A DNA stretch of 36,024 bases from UMGS1601 sp900553335 (lineage in GTDB: Bacteria; Bacillota; Clostridia; Oscillospirales; Ruminococcaceae): NCBI GenBank assembly GCA_937920725.1, contig CALEUW010000025.1, positions 1 through 36,024 on the forward strand, written 5' to 3'. Below the pieces are notes generated by a model. It ran no database searches. It had not been told where the DNA came from and saw only the letters and a program-made list of their open reading frames with translations. Shown in pieces: positions 1-8,357 of the stretch. Numbering within the stretch: position 1 is the stretch's first letter; every line of letters starts with the position of its first letter. Both the position numbers and the translations under genes were made by a program.

Positions 1-2817
1 TGTAATTTCATAACTTCTCGGAGCGTATTTACCGCCGCTTACTGTAAGCGTATAGCTTCCTGCTTCGAGATTCTCGATAGTATATGTACCCATGCTTGTG
101 GCTGTAACTGTAGTTTCTGCTCCGTCAACCGAAACTGCTGTTACTTTCATTTCGGTGGTGTCATCTGTATCAGATACTTTGATTGTCCCGGTTACAGTTG
201 CTGTCGTAATTATCGGCTTAAGTTTGAGTGCTGAAATCGCGTCCTCTATAGCCTTTACTGCTGCGTCAACATCATCCTGAGTAACATCTGCGTCCTCCTT
301 AACAGCCTTACCTGCTATGATAGCGTCTGTCAACGTCTTAACAGAATCGTCAGTATATAAACTTGTGTCTATTGCCTCACCGTTTGCGATAGCTTTGTCA
401 AGTGCCTCATAATTCAATGGTATTCCTGCGACGGTTTTAAGAATCTTTCCATTATCATCAATAAACTCAATTCTTGTTACTCCATATGCATAATCAGTAA
501 GCTTTTCCCATGAATATGTAAATCCGGTAAGCTCATAGCTCTGACCTGCTTCAATTGCTTTTGAAAGTTTTAATAATTCCGTCCAACCTTTTGTACCTGT
601 TGCATAGGTATCATCTGTTCCTGTGTATTTCTTATAACCGATCTCTGTTCCGCCTATAACCATTTTAAACTCAACTGTCGCATATGGATTGTAACTAGCC
701 TCATTTGAGCAGTCAAATGTAATTCTTACTCTTGTTGTTCCTGCAATATCATCCCCGGCTATTCCGTTTAAAAGAATTGTATGAGACTGAATTTGATTAT
801 AATAGATTTTTTGGAATGGCTTTTTAGCCGGATCCACCTTCGGTGACTCCAAAAGCCCTGCTATTGCATCATTTATTTCTACTGTTGCCGCAGTTACATC
901 TTCCAGTTTGGCATTTCCATCCGCAGCAACCGACTTTGCTTTTGCCAGCGCATCAATCAATACTTCCGCCGTTTCTTTAGTGTATACGCTTGTATCTATT
1001 GACTCAGCCTTTGTGATTGCTTCATTAAGAGCAGTTTTATCCACCTCTGTGGATTCATCCCCAAGATTAGGCTCGACAATTATTTTTCCCGGCCAAAAAT
1101 GTAAATTTGCTTTAACCGCCTCATTTTTTACAAAAGCTGTTGAAGTAGTCGGGATATTTACAAAAGTATACTGAGTTACAAAATTAATCTCTTCTGAATA
1201 AATTTTAAGCGTTTTTAGTGATTCAGGAAGATCATAAATATTTACTTTTTCCTTATTGGTTATAACCAATTCATCACATTCTATTTCAAAAAACGCACTA
1301 TCATTAATTGATGTAATAGATTCCGGTAAAACAATACTCTTCCCCGTTAAATTACCGTATATAACACCTTTTCCTCCTGTACTTGTTAATCCGTTTTCAA
1401 AGACAATATTTTCTATTTCATCTTGACTGTAATAAATCCTGTATTCCGTATCAGTCAAACTAGGTGAATTTAAAAGACTTCCTGTTCCCGAAAGCGTAAG
1501 GGTCTTTGTTACAGAGTCATATGTCCACATTGCATTGTCGCCTATTTTTCCAGAAGTCTTTTTCTCTCCTTTATAAACAAGTGTATATTTAATGGTCGTG
1601 TTAGACGAATTGCTGAATTTTGTAAATGTATCTGTGTCATATACATAAACTTCTGCGGTAACATCATTTAATGCTCTATATCCTAGATTAACGGAAGAAC
1701 CCTTGATATCAATATTTTTAAGTGCAGTATATCCGCTAAAAGCGTTTTGCCCTATTGAAGTTATTCCTTCTTCAACAACTAATTTTTCTGCTAAATTCTT
1801 ATAATAATAGTAATAGCTTAAATTGTCACTGCCGTTATACATATCTCCCGTACCCGATATGGTAAGCGTTTTTGTATCAGAATTATACTGCCATACGGCA
1901 TTTTCACCCGCTTTACCGGTAGTCGGAATTTCTCCTCTGCAAATAACATTAGCAGAGGACGCATTTTTGCTTACATTCATAAGGGTTTCTGCATCATTTA
2001 CATATATCGTTCCTGTGACATTTCTAAAAGCATAAGTTCCACAAGCAACAGAAGTACCTTTGATATCAACATTTTCAAGTGCGATATAACCGTCAAAAGC
2101 GCTTTGTCCTATTGAAGTTATTCCTTCTTCAATAACTAATTTTTCAGCTAGACCTTTATAAAAAGCATAATAACCAAGCTTATCCGTACTATCGTACATT
2201 GCACCTGTGCCTGATATAGTAAGCATCTTTGTATCGGTATTATACCGCCATGTGACATTTTCACCCGCTTCTCCCGAAGTCGGGGGTGTTCCCTTATAAA
2301 TAACCTTTGCTTTAGTAGCTTTACTGCTTACATTGGTAAGTGTTCCAGCATCATATACATAAATCGTTCCTACAACATTACTGAAGCAAAGCGATGCCGC
2401 ATTAGTTACAGTACCTTTAATATCAACAACCAAATTCTCATTATTACAACCGTAAAAAGCAGCGTTTAATATAGATGCAACGCTTTCAGAAAGTGTGATC
2501 GAAGTTACTGTAGTACAGTTTCTGAAAGCGTACTTTCCAATTGTAGTAACTCCGTTTTGAACTTCTATTGAAGTTATTTTTGATATGTTACCGTCCTGAT
2601 TCCAAGGAGCTGATTTACTGGTGCTTGTCGAATAGTCAGCCATAGCTCCTGTTCCTGACACTACAAAGCTTCCGTCGTCATAAAGTGTACAGGTCGTATC
2701 TCCGCTTTCATAGGTCGATAAAACTTCTGCCGCACTAACTGAAAAAGCAGACAGCGCCATTGATGAAACGACAACTGCCACCGCCAGTACTCCGCTTAAA
2801 ATTCTTTTAAATTTCAT
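1..2817 (-). CDS. Secreted BspA-type leucine-rich-repeat surface protein with FIVAR-like modules (3' end outside window)
   Basis: The frame is open for 939 codons with no stop and leaves the window at base 1. It starts at ATG 2815-2817 behind a strong AGGAGG. Residues 1-30 form a signal peptide (Lys/Arg start, hydrophobic core, cleavage near SVSAAE). Residues about 31-500 hold four related modules with an LTISGTG-type strand followed by BspA-like repeats (TSIGQSAF type). Two helical FIVAR-like modules lie near residues 590-655 and 798-862, separated by a beta-rich segment. From about 868 a carboxypeptidase-regulatory-like beta domain begins (GTYTIENLEAGSYTL). That last domain matches the one before the dockerin in the protein at 27536-30535, so a dockerin probably follows outside the window. 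BspA-like proteins are commonly adhesins or surface binders; the ligand is unknown. Identification by family is sure; the function is not. Confidence 0.9.
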   Translation of the reverse strand, partial: MKFKRILSGVLAVAVVVSSMALSAFSVSAAEVLSTYESGDTTCTLYDDGSFVVSGTGAMADYSTSTSKSAPWNQDGNISKITSIEVQNGVTTIGKYAFRNCTTVTSITLSESVASILNAAFYGCNNENLVVDIKGTVTNAASLCFSNVVGTIYVYDAGTLTNVSSKATKAKVIYKGTPPTSGEAGENVTWRYNTDTKMLTISGTGAMYDSTDKLGYYAFYKGLAEKLVIEEGITSIGQSAFDGYIALENVDIKGTSVACGTYAFRNVTGTIYVNDAETLMNVSKNASSANVICRGEIPTTGKAGENAVWQYNSDTKTLTISGTGDMYNGSDNLSYYYYYKNLAEKLVVEEGITSIGQNAFSGYTALKNIDIKGSSVNLGYRALNDVTAEVYVYDTDTFTKFSNSSNTTIKYTLVYKGEKKTSGKIGDNAMWTYDSVTKTLTLSGTGSLLNSPSLTDTEYRIYYSQDEIENIVFENGLTSTGGKGVIYGNLTGKSIVLPESITSINDSAFFEIECDELVITNKEKVNIYDLPESLKTLKIYSEEINFVTQYTFVNIPTTSTAFVKNEAVKANLHFWPGKIIVEPNLGDESTEVDKTALNEAITKAESIDTSVYTKETAEVLIDALAKAKSVAADGNAKLEDVTAATVEINDAIAGLLESPKVDPAKKPFQKIYYNQIQSHTILLNGIAGDDIAGTTRVRITFDCSNEASYNPYATVEFKMVIGGTEIGYKKYTGTDDTYATGTKGWTELLKLSKAIEAGQSYELTGFTYSWEKLTDYAYGVTRIEFIDDNGKILKTVAGIPLNYEALDKAIANGEAIDTSLYTDDSVKTLTDAIIAGKAVKEDADVTQDDVDAAVKAIEDAISALKLKPIITTATVTGTIKVSDTDDTTEMKVTAVSVDGAETTVTATSMGTYTIENLEAGSYTLTVSGGKYAPRSYEIT

Positions 2818-2891
2818 AAATTCTCCTCCTGTGTTACATGTACCGCCCAAAATAATCGACTTTTACATATTTTGATAATATTATTATAACT

Positions 2892-2914
2892 ATTATACCC
2901 CCCCCCCACGTCAA
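2892..2914 (-). promoter_or_regulatory. Promoter of the LRR gene with a G10 tract between -35 and -10
   Basis: On the minus strand TTGACG (2909-2914) is followed by T plus ten G, then a perfect TATAAT (2892-2897), 75 bases before the start codon. The spacer is only 11 bases against the usual 17, and nearly all of it is the homopolymer (2898-2907 on the plus strand). A weak alternative -35 (ATGCCA, 18-base spacing) overlaps. Slippage of the tract would change the promoter spacing. Confidence 0.5.
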
Positions 2915-2978
2915 TTGGCATTTCAAACAAATTATATTTTTATTTTTGTGCAATTTCGACAAAAACGAGATTTTGGGC

Positions 2979-3012
2979 AAAAAAAGAAGTTCAAACATAA
3001 CAATGTCTGAAC
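2979..3012 (-). terminator. Second of two tandem terminators after ilvE
   Basis: GTTCAGACAT and ATGTTTGAAC (minus strand) form a 10-bp stem with one G-U pair and a 4-base loop. A run containing seven T follows. Confidence 0.65.
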
Positions 3013-3022
3013 TTTGGGGAAC

Positions 3023-3056
3023 AAAAAAGCGATGCAAAGCATAAGCCCTGCACCGC
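3023..3056 (-). terminator. Intrinsic terminator of ilvE
   Basis: GCGGTGCA pairs with TGCATCGC (one G-U) and six T follow on the minus strand, about 18 bases after the ilvE stop codon. Confidence 0.7.
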
Positions 3057-3073
3057 ATTTATTCAACCTATAA

Positions 3074-4147
3074 TTAATCCTTTAACGGGAATACCCAACC
3101 GAACTCGTCAGGAAGCTTGCCCCACTGGATACCTGTCATTGTATCGTAAAGCATCTGAGAAACCTTACCTATCTTATTATCGTTAATAGTCATGATCTTG
3201 TCATTCCATTTAAGATGTCCGACAGGTGAAATAACAGCAGCCGTTCCTGTTCCGAATACCTCATCGAGCTTTCCGTCATCGTATGCCTTTGCGATTTCCT
3301 CTATTGAAATTTTTCTTTCCTCAACCTCGTAGCCACGGCTTCTGCAAACCTCAATAGCAGACTTTCTGGTAATTCCCGGAAGAACCGAACCTGTAAGCGC
3401 AGGTGTGATAACCTTTCCGTCTATTACGAAGAAGATGTTCATCGAACCTACTTCTTCAACATATTTCTGCTCAACGCCGTCAAGCCACAGAACCTGCTCA
3501 TAATCCTGCTTGTGAGCTTCATCCTGTCCTGCCAGAGAAATAGCATAATTAGCTGCGGTTTTTGCAAATCCGGTTCCGCCTCTTACAGCTCTTACATATC
3601 TGCTTTCAACATAAATCTTAACCGGATTAAGTCCTGTTGAATAATAAGCGCCCGATGGTGAAAGAATAATCATAAACAAATAATGATCTGCCGGTCTTAC
3701 TCCAACATACGGATCAACTGCAAAAATAAACGGTCTTATGTAAAGCGATGCACCCTCAGCTGAAGGAACCCAATCCTCCTCGACCTTTAAAAGCTCTTTT
3801 AAAGCGTGAAGGCAAAATTCCTCATCAATTTTAGGAATGACCATTCTCTCAGCCGACACGTTCATGCGCTTAAAGTTTTCGTCAGGTCTGAAAAGCTGAA
3901 CGCTTCCGTCAGCAGTTCTGTATGCCTTAAGTCCCTCAAAGATCTCCTGTCCATAGTGAAGGCACATAGCGGCAGGTGAAAGTGAAACATCACCAAACGG
4001 AACGATTCTTGCATTATTCCAACCCTTACCTGTATCATAATTCATTACAAACATATGATCGGTAAAAATATGACCGAAGCCAAGCTTTGTTTCATCCTTA
4101 GGCTTTTCCTTTAAATTTTTGGCTAGCTCGTATTTGATTTCAAGCAT
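3074..4147 (-). CDS. ilvE: Branched-chain amino acid aminotransferase
   Basis: A 357-residue cytoplasmic, PLP-dependent class IV aminotransferase that interconverts leucine, isoleucine and valine with their 2-oxo acids, using glutamate/2-oxoglutarate. The length fits the BCAT (IlvE II) group. Recognisable parts are the N-terminal LGFGHIFTDHMF region, LHYGQEIFEGLKAYR, the PLP lysine in TGFAKTAANYA (about residue 197), and GTGTAAVISPVG, which binds the cofactor phosphate. The gene stands alone, with an upstream GAGAGGG ribosome site, a copy of the window's intergenic repeat upstream and two terminators downstream. D-amino-acid aminotransferase is the other class IV option, but the length and motifs favour BCAT. 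Confidence 0.95.
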   Translation of the reverse strand: MLEIKYELAKNLKEKPKDETKLGFGHIFTDHMFVMNYDTGKGWNNARIVPFGDVSLSPAAMCLHYGQEIFEGLKAYRTADGSVQLFRPDENFKRMNVSAERMVIPKIDEEFCLHALKELLKVEEDWVPSAEGASLYIRPFIFAVDPYVGVRPADHYLFMIILSPSGAYYSTGLNPVKIYVESRYVRAVRGGTGFAKTAANYAISLAGQDEAHKQDYEQVLWLDGVEQKYVEEVGSMNIFFVIDGKVITPALTGSVLPGITRKSAIEVCRSRGYEVEERKISIEEIAKAYDDGKLDEVFGTGTAAVISPVGHLKWNDKIMTINDNKIGKVSQMLYDTMTGIQWGKLPDEFGWVFPLKD

Positions 4148-4194
4148 TTAAATCCCTCTCTCCGATATTTTGATTTGATGTTTTCATTCAATAA

Positions 4195-4325
4195 TCAACA
4201 GGGGGCGTCAGCCCCTTAGGATTTCAGTGGGGATTACATTCCACGCTGAAAGACTAAATGGAACCCGCCGCCCAGAGTTTGAGCGACGCTCAAACTCTGG
4301 GCAAGGGGAACATCATTGATATTAT
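4195..4325 (-). repeat. Intergenic repeat family, copy 1 (reverse, interrupted by a palindrome)
   Basis: It carries the family landmarks in reverse order: GGGGGCGTCAGCCCC, TTTCAGTGGGGATTACATTCC, TGGAACCCGCCG, then AACATC. Where other copies have TCTATAGAGG, this copy has a perfect 16+1+16 palindrome at 4270-4302. Confidence 0.75.
4270..4302. repeat. Perfect 33-bp palindrome nested in repeat copy 1
   Basis: GCCCAGAGTTTGAGCG, a single A, and the exact reverse complement of the first arm. It replaces the short TCTATAGAGG-type palindrome found at this place in other copies. Confidence 0.9.
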
Positions 4326-4393
4326 ACACCTAAATATATAAAAATGCAAGTTTTGCTGTCAAATTATGCAAATTCCCTGTAAATCTAAAAAAA

Positions 4394-5125
4394 TTATTCC
4401 TCAGACATCTCCCAATTGTGATAAACCTGCTGAACATCATCGTTTTCTTCAAGCGTGCTAAGAAGAAGATTCATCTTCTTAACAGATTCCTCGTCATTAA
4501 GCTGAGTATAAGTTGAAGGAACCTGAGCCGCCTGTGCAGAAATTACATTATATCCCATTTCCTTAAGAGCCTCTGCCGCTTTGAAAACTTCAGTCGGCTC
4601 GGTAGTGATTTCGGCAACACCGTCATCAAAATCGAAATCCGATGCACCAGCCTCAAAAACGTCCTCCATAAGCTTTTCTTCATCTACGTCCTCTGCATCG
4701 ATGACAATTACACCCTTTTGGCTGAACATAAACGAAACACAGCCGGTAGTTCCTAAATTACCTCCGAATTTATCGAAATAATGACGGACATCTCCTGCCG
4801 TTCTGTTTTTATTGTCCGTAAGGCACTCAACAATAACCGCAACTCCGCTCGGTCCATATCCCTCATAGGTTAGATTCTCGTAATTATTTTTATCTCCCTC
4901 TCCGGCAGCTTTTTTAATCATTCTGTCGATGTTGTCATTAGGAACATTGTTGCTCTTTGCCTTTTGAATAAGGTCACGAAGTCTTGCGTTATTAGCAGGA
5001 TCCGGTCCTCCTTCTTTAACGCACACCATGATCTCACGTCCGATTTTGGTGAATATCTTTGCCTTAGCAGCATCGTTTCCCTCTTTTTTTCTTTTAATAT
5101 TTGCCCATTTTGAATGTCCTGACAT
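4394..5125 (-). CDS. yebC: YebC/PmpR family regulatory protein
   Basis: A 243-residue protein with the invariant family start MSGHSKWANIKRKK and the conserved core YEGYGPSGVAVIVE near residues 87-100, typical of full-length YebC (about 240 residues). The family was long annotated as a transcriptional regulator; recent work on several members points to ribosome-associated help with translation of proline-rich stretches. The ribosome site AAGGAG precedes ATG 5123-5125. In many bacteria it lies next to ruvC; here it is separate and divergent from a sensor kinase. Confidence 0.95.
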   Translation of the reverse strand: MSGHSKWANIKRKKEGNDAAKAKIFTKIGREIMVCVKEGGPDPANNARLRDLIQKAKSNNVPNDNIDRMIKKAAGEGDKNNYENLTYEGYGPSGVAVIVECLTDNKNRTAGDVRHYFDKFGGNLGTTGCVSFMFSQKGVIVIDAEDVDEEKLMEDVFEAGASDFDFDDGVAEITTEPTEVFKAAEALKEMGYNVISAQAAQVPSTYTQLNDEESVKKMNLLLSTLEENDDVQQVYHNWEMSEE

Positions 5126-5227
5126 AAGAATAGAACTCCTTTTTAATATTCTTGTTTTTAATATTTTAATACAATTTCACGAATTAGTCAAGTATCTCAA
5201 AAAGTTTAATAATAATGTTAAATTTAG

Positions 5228-5256
5228 TTGTATTTCTCAAAATAATATGTTAAAAT
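5228..5256 (+). promoter_or_regulatory. Candidate sigma-A promoter of the orphan kinase
   Basis: TTGTAT, a 17-base spacer and TAAAAT lie about 80 bases before the chosen start. The -35 is imperfect. Confidence 0.45.
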
Positions 5257-5333
5257 AGATTTATGCAATGAACAATTATTTTAAAACACACTAAAATTGT
5301 TTTTTGCTCTTCGGGTTAAAGGAGCATATGTAC

Positions 5334-6425
5334 ATGAATGAAAATAAGCTTAATGCACTTTGCAGCGCTTATTCTCGTTTAAAAACAAAAGCCGCAATTT
5401 TTGATGAAAACGTTTCTCTTGTTTGGACAAACGATGAGGACATTTTTTCTCATGTCAAAAATGAGTGTTTTTATATGCCGGAAATTTCTGTTTTAGGAAA
5501 AATCGGCAAAACGGGAATCAAAGATATGAGCGAAGAAAGCACAGTGCTTATGATCAGCGGGGAAAGTGTTTTCTCCGCAAGAGTTATACCTGTTTTTGAC
5601 AGTAACGCTTTAGAAGGATTTATAGTTGAAACAAACGACTTTTTTGACTTCTTGTCAAAAATGAATTCGTCCTACGGAGCTGTTGCAATCCACAAATATT
5701 TGTCGCTTGCAAGAGAAGTTTCGAGCAGCGTTGCTTTCACAGGCGAGCAGCTTTATGAATCACTAGAAAAAATAGAACAATACGATCTTGCAAGTAAAAC
5801 ATATGAGCTTTCAAAATCGTCCTATAAAATGCTGGCAGCGGTTGCAAATATCGAAGAGCTGCTGAAATATACGTCTAAAAATTTTAATGTAACCTCATTC
5901 TCTTTGTCTGAATACACCGAGAACATTTTACATTCCGTAATTCCAAAGCTTTCTGCTGAGGGTGTAAAACTAAGATACGAAATAAAGAAAGATATTTCTG
6001 TAAAGCTTGACAGCGAAAGATTTTTAAGCGTTTTGTTAAATCTTATTTCTAACGGTGTAATGTACAACATAAGCGAGCAGAAGGAAATAAATGTCCGTCT
6101 TTCATCTATCGGCGAAACCGCCGTTTTATCAGTCACCGACAACGGAACGGGTATTAGCGATAAAGCACAGAAGCTTATGAATGTTGCATTTGCAATGTCC
6201 GACATTTCCAAAGGAAACGAATCGCTCGGATTTGAAATTGTCAAGCTTTTCTGCAAAGAGTTTTCCGCATCATTTTCGTATATGACAAAAGAAAATGAAG
6301 GGACTACCGTAACGCTTCAAATCCCTATGATTACTCATGAGGATAAATTAAAAGCGCCGGTAACGGATTATCTTTTCAGAAAGTATTCTCCGATAGATAT
6401 ATATCTTTACAAAATTAAAATATAA
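5334..6425 (+). CDS. Orphan histidine-kinase-like ATPase, soluble
   Basis: The 363-residue reading from ATG 5334 has AAAGGAG nine bases upstream; an earlier in-frame TTG at 5304 has none. The C-terminal third is a GHKL/HATPase_c domain: N box LNLISNGVMYN (about residues 245-255), G1 box TDNGTGIS (about 275) and a G2-like NEGTTVTLQIP (about 330). The N-terminal part (about 1-110) resembles a PAS-type fold and has no transmembrane segment. The middle helical region lacks the usual H-E-x-x-x-P phosphoacceptor motif; a histidine in AIHKYLSLARE (about residue 123) is the only obvious candidate. No response regulator is adjacent. Either a cytoplasmic orphan sensor kinase or a GHKL ATPase that no longer autophosphorylates in the usual way. 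Confidence 0.75.
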   Translation: MNENKLNALCSAYSRLKTKAAIFDENVSLVWTNDEDIFSHVKNECFYMPEISVLGKIGKTGIKDMSEESTVLMISGESVFSARVIPVFDSNALEGFIVETNDFFDFLSKMNSSYGAVAIHKYLSLAREVSSSVAFTGEQLYESLEKIEQYDLASKTYELSKSSYKMLAAVANIEELLKYTSKNFNVTSFSLSEYTENILHSVIPKLSAEGVKLRYEIKKDISVKLDSERFLSVLLNLISNGVMYNISEQKEINVRLSSIGETAVLSVTDNGTGISDKAQKLMNVAFAMSDISKGNESLGFEIVKLFCKEFSASFSYMTKENEGTTVTLQIPMITHEDKLKAPVTDYLFRKYSPIDIYLYKIKI

Positions 6426-6430
6426 GTACA

Positions 6431-6456
6431 AAGGGCAGGTTTTGCGACCTGCCCTT
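6431..6456. terminator. Bidirectional hairpin between the kinase gene and pyrG
   Basis: AAGGGCAGGT and ACCTGCCCTT form a perfect 10-bp stem with a 6-base loop between two convergent stop codons. T-rich sequence follows on both strands, but no long U run. Confidence 0.7.
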
Positions 6457-6464
6457 AAAATTTA

Positions 6465-8075
6465 TTACTTTTCTTTATTCTCCAAAGAAGCTCTTATGAA
6501 ATCCTTAAACAGAGGATGCGCTCTGTTTGGACGGGACTTAAATTCAGGATGGAACTGAACTCCCACAAACCAAGGATGAGTTTCCTTCGGAAGCTCCACG
6601 ATCTCAACAAGCTTATTATCAGGAGATTGACCTGCGATTATCAAGCCCTTTTCCTCAAGCTCGCAGCGATAAGCGTTGTTAAACTCCCAACGATGTCTGT
6701 GTCTTTCATAAATAAGATCGCTCTCGTAAACACTTTTTGAAATAGAGCCGTCCTTCAGCACACAAGGATAAAGTCCAAGACGCATCGTTCCGCCTTTTTC
6801 GTGAATATCCTTTTGTTCATCCATTATGTCTATTACAGGATGCTTGGTTTCACAAAATTCTGTCGAATTAGCATCATCAAAACCGGCAGCACCCCTTGAA
6901 AACTCAACAACCGACATCTGCATTCCAAGACAGATTCCAAACATCGGAATTCTGTTTTCTCTCGCGTACCTGATAGATTCTATCATTCCCTCGATTCCTC
7001 TGTCGCCGAATCCTCCCGGAACGATAATTCCGTCACAGCCTAAAAGCTTGTCCTTAGCGTTTTCTCTGGTAATATCTTCCGACTGAATCCACTTTATATT
7101 AACATTTGCGCCGTTTTCAAAGCCTGCATGGCGAAGCGCTTCCGCAACCGAAAGATATGCGTCCTCAAGCTCGACATACTTTCCTACAAGTCCTATTGTA
7201 ACATCTTTTTTTGCATTCTTTATGTTACTTACCATTTCGTTCCACTCGGTGAGATCAGGCTTTGTAACAGGAAGTCCAAGCTGACGGCATACAGCGTCTG
7301 CAAGCCCTTCGTTTTCAAGCCACAAAGGCACTTCATAAAGGCTCGGAGCTGTAAGATTCTGAATAACGTCATCTTTTCCCACGTTACAGAACATTGCAAT
7401 TTTATTCTTCATGTCCTCAGGAATTTCCATCTCGCTTCTGAGCACGAGAATATTCGGCTGTATTCCCAAAGACAAAAGCTCTTTAACTGAATGTTGAGTA
7501 GGCTTGCTCTTAAGTTCCTTTGATCCTGAAATATATGGTATAAGGCACACATGAATAAATATTGCATTTTCTCTGCCGACCTCAATACTTGCCTGTCTTA
7601 TCGCCTCCAAGAACGGAGTGGACTCAATATCTCCTACAGTTCCACCGATTTCAGTAATAACAAAATCTGTATTTGCGTCTTTTCCCACTCTGTAGATCTT
7701 ATCCTTTATCTCATTTGTGATATGTGGAATAACCTGGACCGTTCCGCCGAGATAATCTCCTCTTCTCTCTTTATTCAAAACGTTCCAATATATTTTACCG
7801 GTAGTAACGTTGGAATTTACCGAAAGGTTTTCATCGACAAATCTTTCATAATGTCCAAGGTCAAGGTCAGTTTCGGCTCCGTCGTCGGTAACGAAAACCT
7901 CCCCGTGCTGATACGGCGACATTGTTCCCGGATCAATATTTATATACGGGTCAAACTTTTGAATAGTTACTCTGTATCCACGACATTTCAAAAGCCTTCC
8001 GAGCGACGCCGCAGTAATTCCTTTTCCGAGTCCGGAAACGACTCCACCTGTTACAAATACATATTTAATAGGCAT
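6465..8075 (-). CDS. pyrG: CTP synthase
   Basis: A 536-residue cytoplasmic enzyme that makes CTP from UTP, ATP and glutamine, the last step of pyrimidine nucleotide synthesis. The N-terminal synthetase domain begins KYVFVTGGVVSGLGKGITAAS with the P-loop and has the UTP/CTP-contact region around DGAETDLDLGHYERF. The C-terminal class I glutaminase (from about residue 290) has the oxyanion strand PGGFGDRG, nucleophile Cys in FGICLGMQ and the His-Glu pair in VQFHPEF. Length and all motifs are normal. A GGAGG ribosome site precedes the ATG. It is monocistronic, with a repeat copy just upstream. Confidence 0.97.
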   Translation of the reverse strand: MPIKYVFVTGGVVSGLGKGITAASLGRLLKCRGYRVTIQKFDPYINIDPGTMSPYQHGEVFVTDDGAETDLDLGHYERFVDENLSVNSNVTTGKIYWNVLNKERRGDYLGGTVQVIPHITNEIKDKIYRVGKDANTDFVITEIGGTVGDIESTPFLEAIRQASIEVGRENAIFIHVCLIPYISGSKELKSKPTQHSVKELLSLGIQPNILVLRSEMEIPEDMKNKIAMFCNVGKDDVIQNLTAPSLYEVPLWLENEGLADAVCRQLGLPVTKPDLTEWNEMVSNIKNAKKDVTIGLVGKYVELEDAYLSVAEALRHAGFENGANVNIKWIQSEDITRENAKDKLLGCDGIIVPGGFGDRGIEGMIESIRYARENRIPMFGICLGMQMSVVEFSRGAAGFDDANSTEFCETKHPVIDIMDEQKDIHEKGGTMRLGLYPCVLKDGSISKSVYESDLIYERHRHRWEFNNAYRCELEEKGLIIAGQSPDNKLVEIVELPKETHPWFVGVQFHPEFKSRPNRAHPLFKDFIRASLENKEK

Positions 8076-8103
8076 AAAATAAAATCCTCCAAAATTGAAG
8101 TAA

Positions 8104-8209
8104 AATAACTGAATTAAGATGTCACACCTCTATAGGCAGCGGGTTCCATTTTGTTTTTCAACGGCGAAACGTTATCCCGCTAAAACCCTATGGGCAATGC
8201 CCCTTATTA
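8104..8209 (+). repeat. Intergenic repeat family, copy 2 (forward)
   Basis: The landmarks appear in forward order: GAATTAAGATGT, CACCTCTATAGGC, GCGGGTTCCA, TTTTTCAACGG, then GGGCAATGCCCCTTATT. It lies directly upstream of pyrG. Confidence 0.75.
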
Positions 8210-8312
8210 AAAACTATTTTTATTTTACCAAAATTCGAGGAAAATTGCAATAGTAAAACCAACCTATTTTTTCTCTTTTTTTAAAACTTTTTCTGTTGTA
8301 TCGTTCAAACAT

Positions 8313-8339
8313 AAAAAAGCCGCCGTTTTTATCGGCAGC
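8313..8339 (-). terminator. Intrinsic terminator of the MarR gene
   Basis: GCTGCCG pairs with CGGCGGC around an ATAAAAA loop, followed by six T on the minus strand. Confidence 0.7.
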
Positions 8340-8357
8340 TATCGTCACTTTAAATAA

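Noticed and set aside
2834..3058. 74-codon minus-strand frame upstream of the LRR gene
   Set aside because: It covers two terminators and the promoter region and has no ribosome site.
5304..5333. Earlier TTG start for the orphan kinase
   Set aside because: No ribosome site before it; ATG 5334 has one at good distance.
7551..8108. 185-codon frame antisense to pyrG
   Set aside because: Explained by the intact pyrG gene on the other strand.
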